Shown: positions 22,357-35,896, counted from the first letter of the stretch. The stretch: DNA of 64,000 nt from Mercurialis annua (GCF_937616625.2 NC_065571.1:12774501-12838500); one strand, 5' to 3'. Translations and numbers: made by a program. The notes: a model not told the origin generated them from the sequence alone.

Positions 22357-23566
22357 GATATGTCAATGTAGATCCGTCTATTACAAATTCCGTATGCTAT
22401 TTTATACTGGAGAAGATTTTCAACCGTGTTGTAGCATAGTGATCACTAGCAAACACTTTTGCATCTGTTTTAGAAAAAGCTAACACAACACAAGGTTTGT
22501 TATCCAAACGGGAAATCTAGAATTTGAAGGAATTTTTTTTGTTAGCTTATCTAGTTAATGCCCTATTGTAAATATGTTTCCTTGATAGTTAGGGATGTTT
22601 CATCATTCATGCTAATTCCTTGAGTTATGCTTGGCATCAAGTTATTTTTCATACCAGACATGGTTATACTTTATGATTTTCTATACAAAGATTTAGTTAT
22701 ATAACTGCCCATTAGTACATAACAAATCACCATGAAAAAAATGAGTTGTGATGACGGTGGACTAGGTATGTCACCGTCAGATGGGAATCTCTATTGGTTC
22801 GCTTTATAGAGTTGATAAAACGGAGAAGGTCGAGACTGCTAATTGGTTTTAATTTGGCAACGCAGACATCAACGACTGGCATTATCTCCCAACATTGATG
22901 GAGAAGATCAAGGTTGAGAATTTTAGGAGGTTGCATATTTGCAGCAGCAGTTACAAACTGGTGCGGTGGTTAAGTATGCCACAACCCGTCCTAGTAAATG
23001 ACATGACATGACATGATTCTCATCTACAACCCCAAAAGAGGCATTGATTGCCGGATTACTACAGGTCAAGCTGAGACTTACAGTTACATTTTCAGGTTAC
23101 TGAACTTGTTATTAAGAAAACATGAAAAGATAGCAATATTTGATCTTTTGGTCTAATATTCTTCCTTCAACTTTCTTAGGAGTTTTGAAAGCACATTTTT
23201 CCAGTTAATTATTGCCTAGATTAATGAAAAGTACAAAGGCATCTGATAAAAAAAAATATGCATAAATTGATATTTACAGATAGTTGCATTACTCGTACTG
23301 CACTCTGAATCTGATATTGCATTCTATTGTATATCATTCAAGCAAAAAGCTGCATAATGCAAAACAGCAAGTGTAGTCTTGCATACGTGTATGTTACAAA
23401 TGTGTTACACTCGGAATTACAAGCACAAAGTTTTTTCAACTTCAGGCTTTCACATACAATACAAAATAACAACAACAACAACAATAATAATTATTATAAC
23501 AACAACAGTAACAATAATAATAAAACTGAGGAAGAAAACAGAACAGGCGAGTAAAAGTGTAATAGA
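22357..23566. other. Convergent intergenic region between GTF3C6 and the LRR gene
   Basis: Holds the 3' ends of both genes and no coding sequence I can support. A CAA/AAT microsatellite lies at about 23466-23524. The ORF at 22727-22936 has no recognisable content. Confidence 0.5.
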
Positions 23567-26500
23567 CTACTGCTCGGGAAGTTTGTCTTTCAAATAACTA
23601 AGAACAGCTTTTGTTCCTCTGTCCAGAATTGTCCTTCGGATGCTGTAGAAAAGAAGATTTCTAATTGTTACAGGTTGGTGACTCAATTTCTCATGGAAGA
23701 GAAACTTTAATTGACGAAGATAAAAAGGAGAATAAAGCAGCTTTACACATTTAATCTTTAAATAGATTCTTATCTTTCTGTTTTTCTTGGCCAGCTATGG
23801 CCGTTTCATTCCAAGAAAAGAGTGATCTCTCATGCATGTTGCTAAACACTCGATCCATACAAAAGTTTAAACTTTTAGACGAGATCCCAACTATGATTTT
23901 ATCATCTCCAATTCATTCCCACACACGAATGTCCATTAGAATGTAAGTGTGAACAAATGAAGGTCCAACTTATCTTGTGTTTAAATATTTAATTTACAAA
24001 ATGAGACTTCGCTAGACCTTTCGATCATAGAGACTATGATACCATATCAAATAACCAAGGATTTAAAATTTTAGATGAACTCTAACTATCCCTTACATCG
24101 ATAATGTTGACCACTCTAGTGTTAAAAAAAATAGAACGTGCATGAAAAGCATTTTTAGGTATAACTGCTTTATTACAAAAAGTATATGCCTAAACTTGTT
24201 ATAGATAATGCATATTATGCTAAACATGATAAAATTAAATAGTAAACATGCAATTGCTCATTTAGTATATGCCTAAACTTGTAATAGATAATGCATATTA
24301 CGCTAAACATGAAAAGCATTTTTATAGGTATAACTGCTTTATTACAAAAAGTATATGCCTAAACTTGTTATTGATAATGCATATTACGCTGAACATGATA
24401 AAATTAAATAGAAAAAATGCAGATTATGCTGAGCTTGAAAATATTAAAATAGTAAAAATGCAGATTCTGCTAAACTTGATAAGATTATAATTGTGAAAAT
24501 GCGTAAAGGCTTCGGAACTTCCTCCTCGGTTAGCCAATTACTAAATGGACTTGGTTCATGAAAAGTAAAATATGTCTAGCAATCAAATTTGCTCAAGTTA
24601 GCCCAAATTCGTAGTTAAAGATAGTTATACCTTCTCAATGGATTTCCATCAAGTCTCAAGGCCTGTAAGCTTGGTTCAAGCAAGCCCTGAAACACAAAAA
24701 TCAGAAATAAATAGATGTTTTTATCTCAGAATAAATACCTCAAAATTCTGACCATCATTATGCAAGTTATAATGTCAAAAAGTAACTATAAAGCAAATGG
24801 TACAGGCTGCCATGACAAAAGTTGTGAGACATAATTCATGCACTTCTTAAAAGGTTTAATGTAACTTCACCAACTTTACACGTTTTCTCATTTTAATCAC
24901 ATAGTTTAAATTTTCTCATTTTCATGCACGAACTACCACTTTTTCTCAAATTCATGGACGATGCTGAGGTGTCACGGCTCCATTGGTATAATTCGCTGAG
25001 GTGGAGGTCATTTTACACCAATAAATAAGTGTCACCTCAGCACCGTGCATGAATTTGAGAAAAAGTGGTAGTTCGTGCATGAAAATGAGAAAATTTAAAC
25101 TGTGTGATTAAAATGAAAAAACGTGTAAAGTTCGTGATTTTTTTGACATTAACCCTTCTTAAAATGGTCCATAACATTATAATTGAGCGGCCATAGACGA
25201 ACAATTGCTTCTCAATCAAGAATTCCTTTTGAAATTCTCTAGTGAGTCATAATTTATTTTTCCATAGCTAGACTCAATTTTCAACTAATCCTAGGTAAGG
25301 TGTCGATTAAGAAGGTAAAAGATTATTCGGCAAAATAGTTCCTTTAAAAAAGTTGAGTTACACCCTTCCTTTAATCCTTATTTCTTTTTGGTTCAGGAGC
25401 TAGAGCTTCAGATTTCAAACCTCAACTTTTATAGTGAAGATATAGCAAATGACTTTGTACACTAACCAGCTCTGGCGGAAGTGCTGAAATATTATTGTCA
25501 GACAGATCAAGCTCGGAAAGAGAGGAAAGATCTTTGAAACCCTGCATGGAAAATTAACACACAGTCAAGATTTGTTAGCAGGCAAAGCATAAAAGTAAAA
25601 AATAAAATATTTTCTTGCTTCTCCAAGTAAAAAAGGCGAACATCTATTCAACAAACCATCAAGATAATTTTCAAATTGGCTGTAAAAATAAAAAGAAAAA
25701 TAGGCAGAAAACATATGCTAAAACCATCTTATATCTATCAACAAAAAGGAATGGCCCTTGCCGACACTATCAAATTCTTAATCAAGATTCAAGAAGTTAC
25801 AGTTCCTTATGTTGAATATTTCTTTTCCAGCAAACAAAATTATTACCACAGGAATTGATTGCAGACAATTTCGGCTCACATCAAGGATACGAAGTTGTTG
25901 TAGGCTCAAAATATCTGATGTTACTTCGTGCAGTTGAACATGTCTGTAAAGTTAATACAAAACTAAGACAAACAGAATAGATAAGAGAATTACATGAAGT
26001 ATAAATACATGGCCGGCATATGGTAATACTGTAAATATGTATGCATGTTCCAGTCATAGTTTCCAAGTTAACTGACCTTAGGTACAGCTCCTGCAAATGA
26101 GGCAACCTGGAAAAAGCTGGTAGCTCGCGAACTGAAGCTGGATTACCACTAAGATCCAATATCTGAAGCTTTGGGACTGCTTCAAATCCATCAGAAGGAA
26201 TCTACAGGTCATGTAGAATAAATTGGTACTCCAAAGACAATTTATGAGAGTAAGCATAAAAGAGAAACACAAAAGTAAATTTCTAATTAGACAGGTGAAG
26301 CATATGGACCAAGTAGAAAGGGTAACCAGATCATACTAATTGTTAGATTCCATCTTAAAACCAATTGGTTTTAAGATGGAATCTAACATGAATCAAAGCA
26401 AGCATAGTAGCCCATTAAAACATATGCAAAAGGAGAAGTATACACATAGGGTTGAACGACATCATCATTATAACATAAAAAGTCTTGTATTATGTAAATT

Positions 26501-29500
26501 TTGACAAGAGAAAAAGGGGACAAGGGATTAACTTCAAGAACTTTTTCTGACATTGAACTTTTTTATCCAATGCACAGACAAGTTCAATTTTGACTGAGAC
26601 TCAAAGTTGTTTTAGACCAACAGATCAGATTTACATATGCTGGTTTACATTTCTGTTAGTTGCTTTTGAATCAGAATATCATAGTTTCCCTTATATGTAA
26701 TTAACTATTTTTTTCCATTAAAAATACACCTTTTAGCATTTAAAATGTCTATACTAAACTGTTGTCCATAGGAATTAAAATGACTCATTTCTAGTATCTT
26801 TTAGTTTAGATTTTTGGATTGCATAGTAAGTTCTTGTATTCTCCCTCTCTAAGTAACAAAGAAAAACCCTATTACTACTTGATTCCTGTCATTTAATACT
26901 ATTACGTGTTGAGAAAATTTAGACTTAATGCACAAACAGGAAGCTTTAAAAAGTATCAATCAATAATCTTATTTCCTAGCACAATAAGAATCATAAATCA
27001 AGTCTGTTTTACCTGTCTGAGTGGATTACTGTCCAGCTTCAAACACGAAAGATTAGGAAGTAATTTCAGAACTGCCCCAGGCCACTCCTGGATCTTGTTC
27101 TTTGATAAAATCAATGTCTGCAGATTTGTATACAAATTTAGGAGTCATTGGAAGCTCACACAGGTTTGCTTAACAGAATATATATGACACTCTTGTTGAC
27201 CACATAAAGTTATCGCTTATCAGATAGATAACAAATCTAAGTAAAAGTCAAAATGAAACAGATTAGTTGCAGGAATTGTATTAGCTGCATCATGAACTCA
27301 TTTTTTGGTCACACAAAACATTCATGGATCCCTAGTAAAATGGCCAATGACACCCAGCTCATGGTATATGAAAAATGCAATTTCCATATTACCAGAAAAA
27401 GGTCGCCAATCAATTGATGTCAAGAAAAAAGAATACAAAGTAGATTAGCTCTAGTGGTGATCAATAGGTTCGCATTAATTGATCCTGCAAGCTCAGGATG
27501 CATGTATCTGTCTAAATAAATTAGTTTCAGTATCAAATTTGTGAACTTAGCCTAACATCATCAGAAAGATTAAAAAAACATGAAATAACACAAAAATGAA
27601 CTGGCTAGGAAACCGACATCGCAACACTATAATAAAAACAAAAAATTGAGTTTTCACTAAAACCTAGTATGACAGAAATTTTTACCTGGAGAGAAATACA
27701 AGAAGATAATTCCACTGGCAGTTCTTGGATAGAATTTCTAGAAAGATCAACTTTTACAATTTCACTTGATTCCCACACTTGTGATGGGACAGCACTTAAA
27801 TCCAGACCTGCTAACGACAGTTCCTGAAATTCCAACATTGAAAAATGCATTCAGATGAAAAACAAATACTGAACAATTTGGTTAAACTTTGTGTTAGGAC
27901 TGCATATAATCATTAATTCAGGAATATTTAAAATAGAGCAAGCCAGCTTAGCAGGGTAATATTGCTTCCTATAAAGACCAATGACCTGAGGCTGAAATTC
28001 ACTCAAATGTAGGATTTTGAATTTTAGGGGAAGAGAAGGCTACTACATTGTGCATGCATGATATATGTTGTTCCACATCTCATATGCGGAATGGTGGAAT
28101 TCAACAATGACAACCTATATTGCTCGAAAATGGAAACACTACAATAACTAACTCAGATTGAAAACAGAAAAACAACATTTTTTTTACAAGTATAGATTGC
28201 AATTAACGAGTTTCGGAATTTCTGACTTATTTCTGAAAATAAAAATGAAATGCTATAACATAAGAAGCCTGGAGAAGTTTTCATGCAACATAGATGTCAA
28301 CAGGCAAAAGACAAGTTTACAAACCGTCAATGCTTGCTTCACATATTTTAAGAACATTGCTTGTAGTTGTTGTTAAATTGAGCATGTCCTAGCGAGACCC
28401 TAAGCCGTGTTCTTATCATCACTTAACCATAACAGGCATATGAAACAACAATGGTTGGGCTTCAATTTATTTGCCATTTGGACAACAAAGAAATGCATAG
28501 ATTTCAAAGTGATTTTGTATTTATCTCAGCCAAAACTTAGTTAAGCCTATAAATTTTCCACACAGCTAAAGTCCAACTATCTCTTCAAAACTTGTAATAC
28601 TATATGCCAGATCAAAATTCAAGTGGAATGCAATCTAGGAATTATGTATCCACGTGTTGAGAACAAAACTTCCAGAAACTAGAGAGATCAAAATCAAAAT
28701 CTAGGCATATACTAATACAGGGTGGCCCTTGAATCTTCATTTTATGCTCATGTTCATACTACCGGTCTTTTGCTACTCCTACAAGTTATATCTTAGCAAA
28801 TCTTATCCTTAGATCCTCACGCATGATTTATCATTTAAAAAAGTTTTCTAGCGAATTAAGCCAATCACTATATATGACGAAATCCTTATTACTATAACAA
28901 GGAACGTCAACTTTAAACTTTTGACTAATATCTTCGGCTATATCTTGTTCTTGATAGTGTTCTCCAATATTCCTTAGTATAATTAGAAGGGATGGATCAT
29001 AATCTCTTGCAGCTACTCTTCCTTGATCCCCTTGGCCAATGACTAAGATAGCTTGATTGTTCATATTTGGAAGTGTTCAAAGTATTTTTTGCATATTAGT
29101 TTCTAGCACAACCAATGGTCAATGTTATTTCACCAATTCTAACCTCATTATTTGTTTATGTGGCAGTAAATTTGTATAGGAAAGTGTCAAATTTTGAACT
29201 TAATTCACCGTTGGTTACCATATTGCAGAAAATTGCTCAATGACTTCAAAGATCTAAAGAGATGTCAAAATGGATCACGAGAAGAACATGATTTGCCTAA
29301 CACGGAGAATTAGCAGGTTAGGATTAAGGTTTAGAGTGTGCACATCAAAAACAGATCATATTGCAGATAATTGATTATATGTTTGGGTCATAATACACGA
29401 AATGATTTGTCTAACAAAGAAAATTAATGGGTTGGGGTTTAGATTTACCGTGTTTGTGTCATAAATGAGTTGATCCATTTATGAGATGACTTAAAGCATG

Positions 29501-32500
29501 CCATGTCTCGGGTTGACATGCGAACTCATTTAATTTTTAATATTGTGTTATCCAGATCCAACATATAATCAACCCGCATCATTTCTCAATATTTTAAAAA
29601 CTAATTAATGTGCATAATCTATATATAATTCACTTGACCAAATTTATCACAATTGTATCTAGTTAATTAAATATATTACAGATATTGTGTTTGTATGATT
29701 TTATCCATTCAAATAAAATGTTAAATTTGTTGTGTCAGTATAACTCGTATTAGACCCATTTCAATAAATTGCTAAACGTATTGCTTTTATAATATCCATA
29801 TTCAACTCATTTAATAAAATGAGTTACATGTATTGACACGTATGATCCGTTTAAGTTCCATATCATATTCGGGTTGACGAGATTAATAAAATGGGTTGTT
29901 TCGTGTTGACCTTAATCATATTGTTTGAGTGAATCGACATGACTCGTTAATCCAATTTGATACCCATAAATCTAACTTACTTTGATACAAAATTAGTGTA
30001 AGACAAATTTGAACAACATGTTTTACGTATGTTTGAGTAGAAAACAACAATGCAGATATCTTGAGTATGATTTCAGGACTGGAATTTAAGGAAAAACAAA
30101 GAAAAAGTTGATAGTATCCTTTGAATCACAGTTGGGTTCAGAAATCACACGTAGAAAAAAAAATCAAATCAGCACAATTCTAATTGCAGAAATTTTTCAA
30201 GTTTATCAAACTTAAATTTGATAATTTACTTTTAAAGTTTATCAAACTCAAATTTGATAATTTTACTTTCAACTTTTATCAAACTCAGATTTGATAATTT
30301 ACTTGATACAAGTCTAAGTATAAATAAAGAAATAATTTTACAAACCTAAGGACTTGTAAGACTACTCCAAATTCATGTTGGAACTTGAACTCTAAAACAA
30401 AACAAATAATAAATGTAATATTAATCTATAACGATTATGAATATTACTTGGCGATCGATTAAAAACTCCTAAAAATGATAGATTAATGTGATTTTCTGAG
30501 AATTAAAAAATTGCCAAAATACCTCTGACCTAATATATCTGAATTTATGCAACAAAAACACATTTTCTAACTTGATTAACTTCCAAATAAAAAATTAATT
30601 GAAAATCCTTAATTCCTTAACGAAGAATGAAATTTCTAATTTCAGAATTCTTGTTCCACACCAAAGTATAAGTAAGCATTAGGAAGAACATGCCAAAGGC
30701 TAAGTTGAAATGAATGAAATTACGGGTACCTTTGAACTGATGGATAATCGTGATGCCATGGCAATAACATCTGCTTTTGGGGGAGTAGTAGCTTTAAAAT
30801 CTACAGGGCAAGTTGGCAGTGAGTGCAAATTTGGAACTCTAAAAACAATATAAGAGAACGAAAAACAGAACACTGTAGAAAGCAATAAACTATATATGAA
30901 TTGATTTTGTCCATGGGTGACAAGACAAGCTGACCTTCATTTCCAGAAAGTCTACTTTGTAGAAACTTCAATAAAGCAGGGGTAGGTCCAGAAACCAATG
31001 AGCTGGAAGACAAAACAGAAATATCATGTGACTAACTTGAATAATCGAGAATAAGACATCCACAACAGACCAGTTTCATGCCCCAAACCTTCGTATAGTT
31101 CGTAAAGGATTGCCAATAAGCAGCAATTTTCTCAAAGTTGCCATCTTGCCTGGACAAATCAATGGCATAGGTACCATTATAAAGCGAAGAGATTGAAAGA
31201 AAGAAACTCAGATAAAAGAAGAAAGATAGACCAATAGATGACAGGTAATATATGCATCTTTAACGCATAACTTAACATGAGAAACAGTATAAAAGAAAGG
31301 TCAATGAAGTTAAATTTGTGTGTCACATTCCCTTTCTAAGCCATTCTAATCCGTCCATTAAAACAGACACTAGAATAATGACCAAAGGGTCAATGCGCCT
31401 CCTAAACTTGTGACACGGGATCATCTAACCCAATATATACTTTTTTGAACAACTAACCCCAAAACTCTTCATTTTTGGGTCAAATAACCCCATAATTTAT
31501 ATTTTTATTTTAAAAAATGGATTTAGAATAATTATATTATAATAATTAAGAAAGTATCTATTTAATTTTTTGCATCTATCACCTCCGATTTGTATTTTAC
31601 GTGTTCTAAAAATACAATTATGGGGTTATTTGACCCAAAAATGAAAACTTTTGGGGTTAGTTGCTCAAAAAAGTATAAATTGGGTTAGATGACCTTGTGT
31701 CACAAGTTTAGGGGGAGCCCTGACCCTTTGTTCTTAGAATAATCTCACAGTACCGACATAAAATTTGATAACCTTACCGATCTCTAAGGGCAATCCACTC
31801 AATGAATTATTTGAAAGATCCAGGACTGAAAGATGTAGTTTGCATCCCTCTGCTGGAAACTCTTTTAACTGCACGTGTATAAACTAATTAGCACATAATG
31901 CAGCATTGAAAGGGATCTCTCTGCATCAATTCTTTTGATAAATCTCTGCAAGTAGCACTATTTTAAAACGTTTTCGGCACAAACCAATTCATATAGAACA
32001 TCAAATAAGCATTTATAAATGGCTGGTGTAGCTAAATCTTTCATGCAATTGTTTTGAATTGTAAAATACTATATACAATTATATAGGCACCATACACTTA
32101 ATACAGATTCATTAATTTTGAAGCGAAAGCACTTCCAGTCAAGAAAGCTGAATCAAAGTGATCATAATAAATAGAGCATTGTACTCGGCCATCCTAACCT
32201 GTCTCAACATCCAAAGCTAGGACGCAGGCATTTGTACTAAATTTGAATAGAAAGTAACCAAATATACCTGATTTGAATGAAGATCTAGAGTTACTAATTG
32301 GGAAACTTCCCCAATCTCTGCAGGTAAAGTAGACAGTGAATTGTTCCTGAAAATTTGAGGTCACAAATGCCGAATAAAAATCAAAGTCTGAAATTCTGAA
32401 TAGTTAAAGAGAAAATCTACTTTCTCCCAACACCCCTAATAACTCTAATGCATACCCTAAAAAGGCTAAAAATGGATGAGAAGATTACCCTATATAGAAT

Positions 32501-34503
32501 TCCAAAAGGGAGCAGCAACCCTTTATCGAAGGCGGGATAGATGAAATTCCTACAAAAATCAGATACATGCAACTCAGTAGGAGAAGAGAGAAAAATATTG
32601 GAAATGTTGTTTGAGGGAGTCCTAGGTTAATTCACTAACTATTTTGATGTAAGTCGAGACGAATTAGTCGTGAAAGGCTCCCAAAGTTATCTGGTATCCC
32701 AGTCATCAAGTTTTTTGCTGAAAAGATCAAACAATAAAAGCATTTTGAAAATTCTATATTTACGAAGATTCAAGTTATTTTCAGAAAATAATGAAAGAAT
32801 GCAAATAGTTACATGCATTAAGTTCTTTAAGCATAGTCCACGATTCCATCAAATTCCCAGAAAAAGCTTGTAACTTGTTACCCTACCAATTGATAAGAGA
32901 TTCATCAAGATTAAAGGAGATATCTATCAGAGTACATTATACATACTTTGAACTCCAAATTCATGTGAAAAGAAGCAAAAGAGAGAACATTTAGTTTAAA
33001 ATGACAAACAGATGCTAATACCTCCACATCCACTTTTGTCAATTTTGAACATTTTGCTAGATCTTCAGGCAAGCTGGCAATTAAATTTTTTGATGCCTAG
33101 AGGAAAAGTTGCACACACGAGCTTAGTCAGAAGATTAAGCACAATCAAAATTAACATAAAAGAAAATGAAATGTTTGATTTCATGCAAAAGAAGAATTAA
33201 GTATTATAAGTTGTGTAGATTAGATTTCAAACAAGCCCCGGGATTACTTATAGTTCTTAAGAGATTCTATGAACATCAAAATCTTTGCCGATTTACCAAA
33301 TAATATATCTGTTTAATTTTTTTATTAAGAAGTCCTTGTTGGACAACTTGCATTTTTTTATTCTATTATAGCAATAATAATCTACTTTTTTCTTTTCCAA
33401 GGAAATGAAAGGATTACAGAGAATATAATCAATTTCTCCACAGATATTAATTGTGTTAAGTGCATGGATAGAAGAATTACAAACAATGATAGTCCATCAA
33501 CAATCAGAAATTCAAATCGTTTTAAGAATAATCAAGTAAAAACATTAACCTTCAATTCAGATAAATCCAAACATCTTCCAAGCGAACTCGGTAGTTCCTT
33601 AAGCTTATTACCCGAACAATCAAACCTGAAAGAACACGCTCCAGAGTGAGAAATCACACAAAACATAAAAATTTCAAATTTTAGAGACTAAAAGTTCAAA
33701 CAAAAAGATGAAGTGTGTAACACAAGCCTACCTGACAAGAGCAGTTGCAGATCCGATTTCGTCAGGAACTTTCAGTATCATATTAAATGACACATCTAAC
33801 GATTTAAGCATAGACAGCCTATCAACACAAATTTTAAAAAAAATCCACAATCAACATCAATCAAATAAAATTAAGAACACAAAAAACGAAACAAAAACGG
33901 AAAAAAGACTCACTCTCCAACAGCAGTAGGAAGAGCTGTGAGTTTATTATTACTGACATTTAAAACAGTAAGCTGAGATAGAAGTCTCAAATCTTCCTTT
34001 AATGACTCAATGTTATTATGAGCCAATATTAACTTTTGCAGCTCAACCGCCTAATAACCATTAAAACAACAATCAATCAATCAAATTTTACAAATTCACA
34101 GCAATAAGATTGTCGACAATTCAATCCAATTGCAAACTTTCACTAATTTGAACCAAATTTAAAATTTTCATAATAACAAGATTGTCAAAAATTCAATCTA
34201 ATTGCAAATGTTCACTAATTTGAATTAATTTTTTTACCTCCCACCACTTATCACCGTCTCCGGCCGCATCCGTAATTTTATAAACCTCATCTGGTACATC
34301 ACTGAACATCCAAAAAATTCAATCAATCAATCAATCAAGAAACAATAATTAATCACTAATTAAACTGTATTAAATCAATTTATTTGAACAATGTGACAAT
34401 TAATTAACCAAATTTTAGAGTTAAAAAGATGAATTTACCTTAGAGAGCGATTAGAGAGATTAAGAGAACCGGAAGTTCTCGCGGCTTTCAGAATTCGATC
34501 CAT
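23567..34503 (-). CDS. Leucine-rich-repeat protein, LRRC40 type, with apparent frameshift
   Basis: Twenty-one exons on the minus strand: 34503-34439, 34301-34238, 34050-33914, 33818-33732, 33625-33550, 33096-33022, 32882-32813, 32717-32640, 32549-32490, 32346-32268, 31868-31773, 31144-31089, 31002-30935, 30800-30730, 27823-27686, 27117-27013, 26201-26077, 25943-25847, 25541-25467, 24686-24631, 23642-23567. All junctions are GT-AG and phases agree. The protein starts [20 protein letters not shown] and has about 20 LRRs of the short intracellular type (LxxLDLSxNxLxxLPxEI), ending [14 protein letters not shown]. It matches the plant homologue of LRRC40, normally about 584 residues, a cytosolic or nuclear scaffold of unclear function. 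In exon 9 the frame is one base short near 32520: the repeat reads ISSIPPSI, then must shift to reach [11 protein letters not shown], and the unshifted frame meets TAG at 32491-32493. This is either a real frameshift (pseudogene) or a sequence error; everything else is intact. Confidence 0.85.
24140..24490. repeat. Degenerate long tandem repeat in the last LRR intron
   Basis: Three partial copies of a unit of roughly 100-150 bp containing GGTATAACTGCTTTATTACA, TATATGCCTAAACTTGTTAT and AATGCATATTACGCTAAACA. Copies differ by internal deletions. It lies in the intron before the last exon of the LRR gene. Confidence 0.7.
24853..25155. mobile_element. MULE-like MITE, family A, copy 1
   Basis: A 303 bp foldback nearly palindromic across its length (arms containing GAACTACCACTTTTTCTCAA). 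It starts GGTTTAATG and ends CATTAACCC, with a perfect 9 bp duplication TTCTTAAAA (24844-24852 and 25156-25164). It is in an intron of the LRR gene. It is the same family as 42319-42631. Confidence 0.9.
26341..26388. repeat. Perfect 48 bp palindrome in an LRR intron
   Basis: Each arm is 24 bases (TGTTAGATTCCATCTTAAAA + CCAA and its exact inverse) with no spacer. One mutation would break it, so it is recent or maintained. Confidence 0.9.
27824..30729. other. Largest LRR intron (2.9 kb)
   Basis: No exon seen here. It contains an old repeat-like tract at about 29300-29950 with recurring 'gggttgac'/'ataaaatgggtt' phrases and a tandem repeat at 30198-30306. The minus-strand ORF 28831-29064 has no recognisable domain and lies inside the intron. 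Confidence 0.45.
30198..30306. repeat. Tandem repeat, about 37 bp x 3
   Basis: Three copies of a unit like TTTATCAAACTCAAATTTGA + TAATTTACTT, with the internal inverted pair TCAAA/TTTGA. Confidence 0.75.
31380..31734. mobile_element. MULE-like MITE in an LRR intron
   Basis: A 355 bp foldback; left GACCAAAGGGTCAATGCGCC, inverse of the right end GAACAAAGGGTCAGGGCTCC, inner arms CTAAACTTGTGACAC and CATCTAACCC. The flanking duplication TAGAATAAT is perfect (31371-31379 and 31735-31743). Confidence 0.9.
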
Positions 34504-34769
34504 AATCCCACATCTGCTTCAATTTTTCTGTAAAAATGAACAGAAGTTAGAGACGATGTTAAAACCGCTTAACCAAACCAAACCGAATTAAAATTCGGTC
34601 CGGTTTCCGGTCACTAATTTAACCGAGTCGATTTCGAGTTTCGGTTCGGTTATGAAAACAAATAATTGAACCGAACCGAAAATAATACTATATATAAAAC
34701 CTGACCTAAAAAAACAAACGCCGGTCTCCTCTTCACGTAATCTCCTACGCAGCAAATTAGGGCATCATA
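34504..34769. promoter_or_regulatory. Compact divergent promoter between the LRR gene and the NUG2 fragment
   Basis: Only 266 bp separate the two ATGs, so the genes share a bidirectional promoter. Its middle (about 34560-34675) is made of AACCGAACCGAA-type repeats on both strands, like the repeat at 7000-7090, suggesting a transposon-derived piece in the promoter. A TATATATAA-like stretch lies near 34690. Confidence 0.6.
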
Positions 34770-35217
34770 ATGGGGAAGAAGAAGACGGAGAAAAAACGGA
34801 GCGTGTCCATGAAGCCAAAGCACTCGCTCGACACCAACCGTTTCAACGCAAAAACTAACAAAAACAACAAGCGTAGCGCCGCTACTGTGCGGCGGTTAAA
34901 GATGTACAACAGCAAGGCGAAGCGTAACAGTCGAGGCAAGATTATCAAGTATGAATTACAATCCAAGAATCTTCCTGATACGAGAATTCAACCTGATCGG
35001 GGATGGTTTGGTACGTTCTTTTGTACGATTAATATTTATTTCTGATTATCATTATTCATACGTAATTATTTATTGATTTTTTGATATTGTAGGGAATTCA
35101 AGAGTTGTGGATCAGAAGAAACTGGAGTTTTTTCGTGAAGAGATTGAAAAGGAGATGTCTAATAAGTATAATGTGATCGTGAATAAGAACAAGGTGTTTT
35201 TCTCTCTAATCAAATAG
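34770..35217 (+). pseudogene. N-terminal fragment of nucleolar GTP-binding protein 2 (NUG2/NOG2)
   Basis: Two exons (34770-35010 and 35093-35217, GT-AG, in phase) encode 121 residues starting MGKKKTEKKRSVSMKPKHSL. They contain the NUG2 N-terminal signature: RSAATVRRLKMYNSKAKRNS, LPDTRIQPDRGWFGNSRVV, KKLEFFREEIEKEMSNKYNV. The full family protein is a circularly permuted GTPase of over 500 residues that acts in 60S ribosome assembly in the nucleolus. Here the frame stops (TAG 35215) soon after a potential donor (AACAAG|GTGTTT), and I found no GTPase motifs downstream. The best reading is a truncated or partially duplicated gene still attached to an apparently usable promoter. Whether an intact copy exists elsewhere cannot be seen. 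Confidence 0.8.
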
Positions 35218-35886
35218 AATAATTATTAATTCTTGTGCTTTTAGTTTTAGTAATTGCTCAAAAGGATCAAATTGACATGATTTTGTTTGTTAATCACATC
35301 GTTGTGATTTCAATATTTTTCAAAGAATAATTACCCTTCTTGTTAATCACATTGTATTTACATCATATTTGCTGGTAAAACCCTTATGCACTCGTACTGT
35401 TAAAACGATTTTAATCTGTTTTAGTCTATAATTGTTTTGTTTTTTCATAAATTTTGTTTTTATAATATACAAAAATTGTAATAAAATAAAATAAATGATA
35501 ATAGCATTTATCTATTTATCCTCGTAATATTTTTTAGTATAATTTATGCAGAATATTATTCTCTCATGATTGATATATGTATTTTTTTAACGGACCCTTT
35601 TGAATCGGTGTGTAGATGTAGAAAGTGTTTATACTAAAATTAAAAGGATTACTTGCAAATATGTCCATTACGATTCACATGAAAAGGTATCATCTTTAAG
35701 TTTTTTTAATTTTCAACTTTGCAATTATACTCCTTGCTACGTTGTGCTACATTGTTAACGTGGACCTCATGCCATGCCATATGTTTCTAATTTTGTTGAC
35801 TTTTTTTTTAATTATTTTAAAACAATTTTTTATCAATAAAACTAACCTGCTAACTGAAATTTCTCAACCACCTATCATCGTAAATG
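35218..35886. other. AT-rich sequence after the NUG2 fragment
   Basis: No further NUG2 exons, other genes or clear repeats seen. Confidence 0.45.
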
Positions 35887-35896
35887 ATTAAATTTA

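Noticed and set aside
28831..29064. Minus-strand ORF in the largest LRR intron
   Set aside because: No LRR signature, no supported junctions, and splicing from exon 14 to exon 15 already keeps phase without it.
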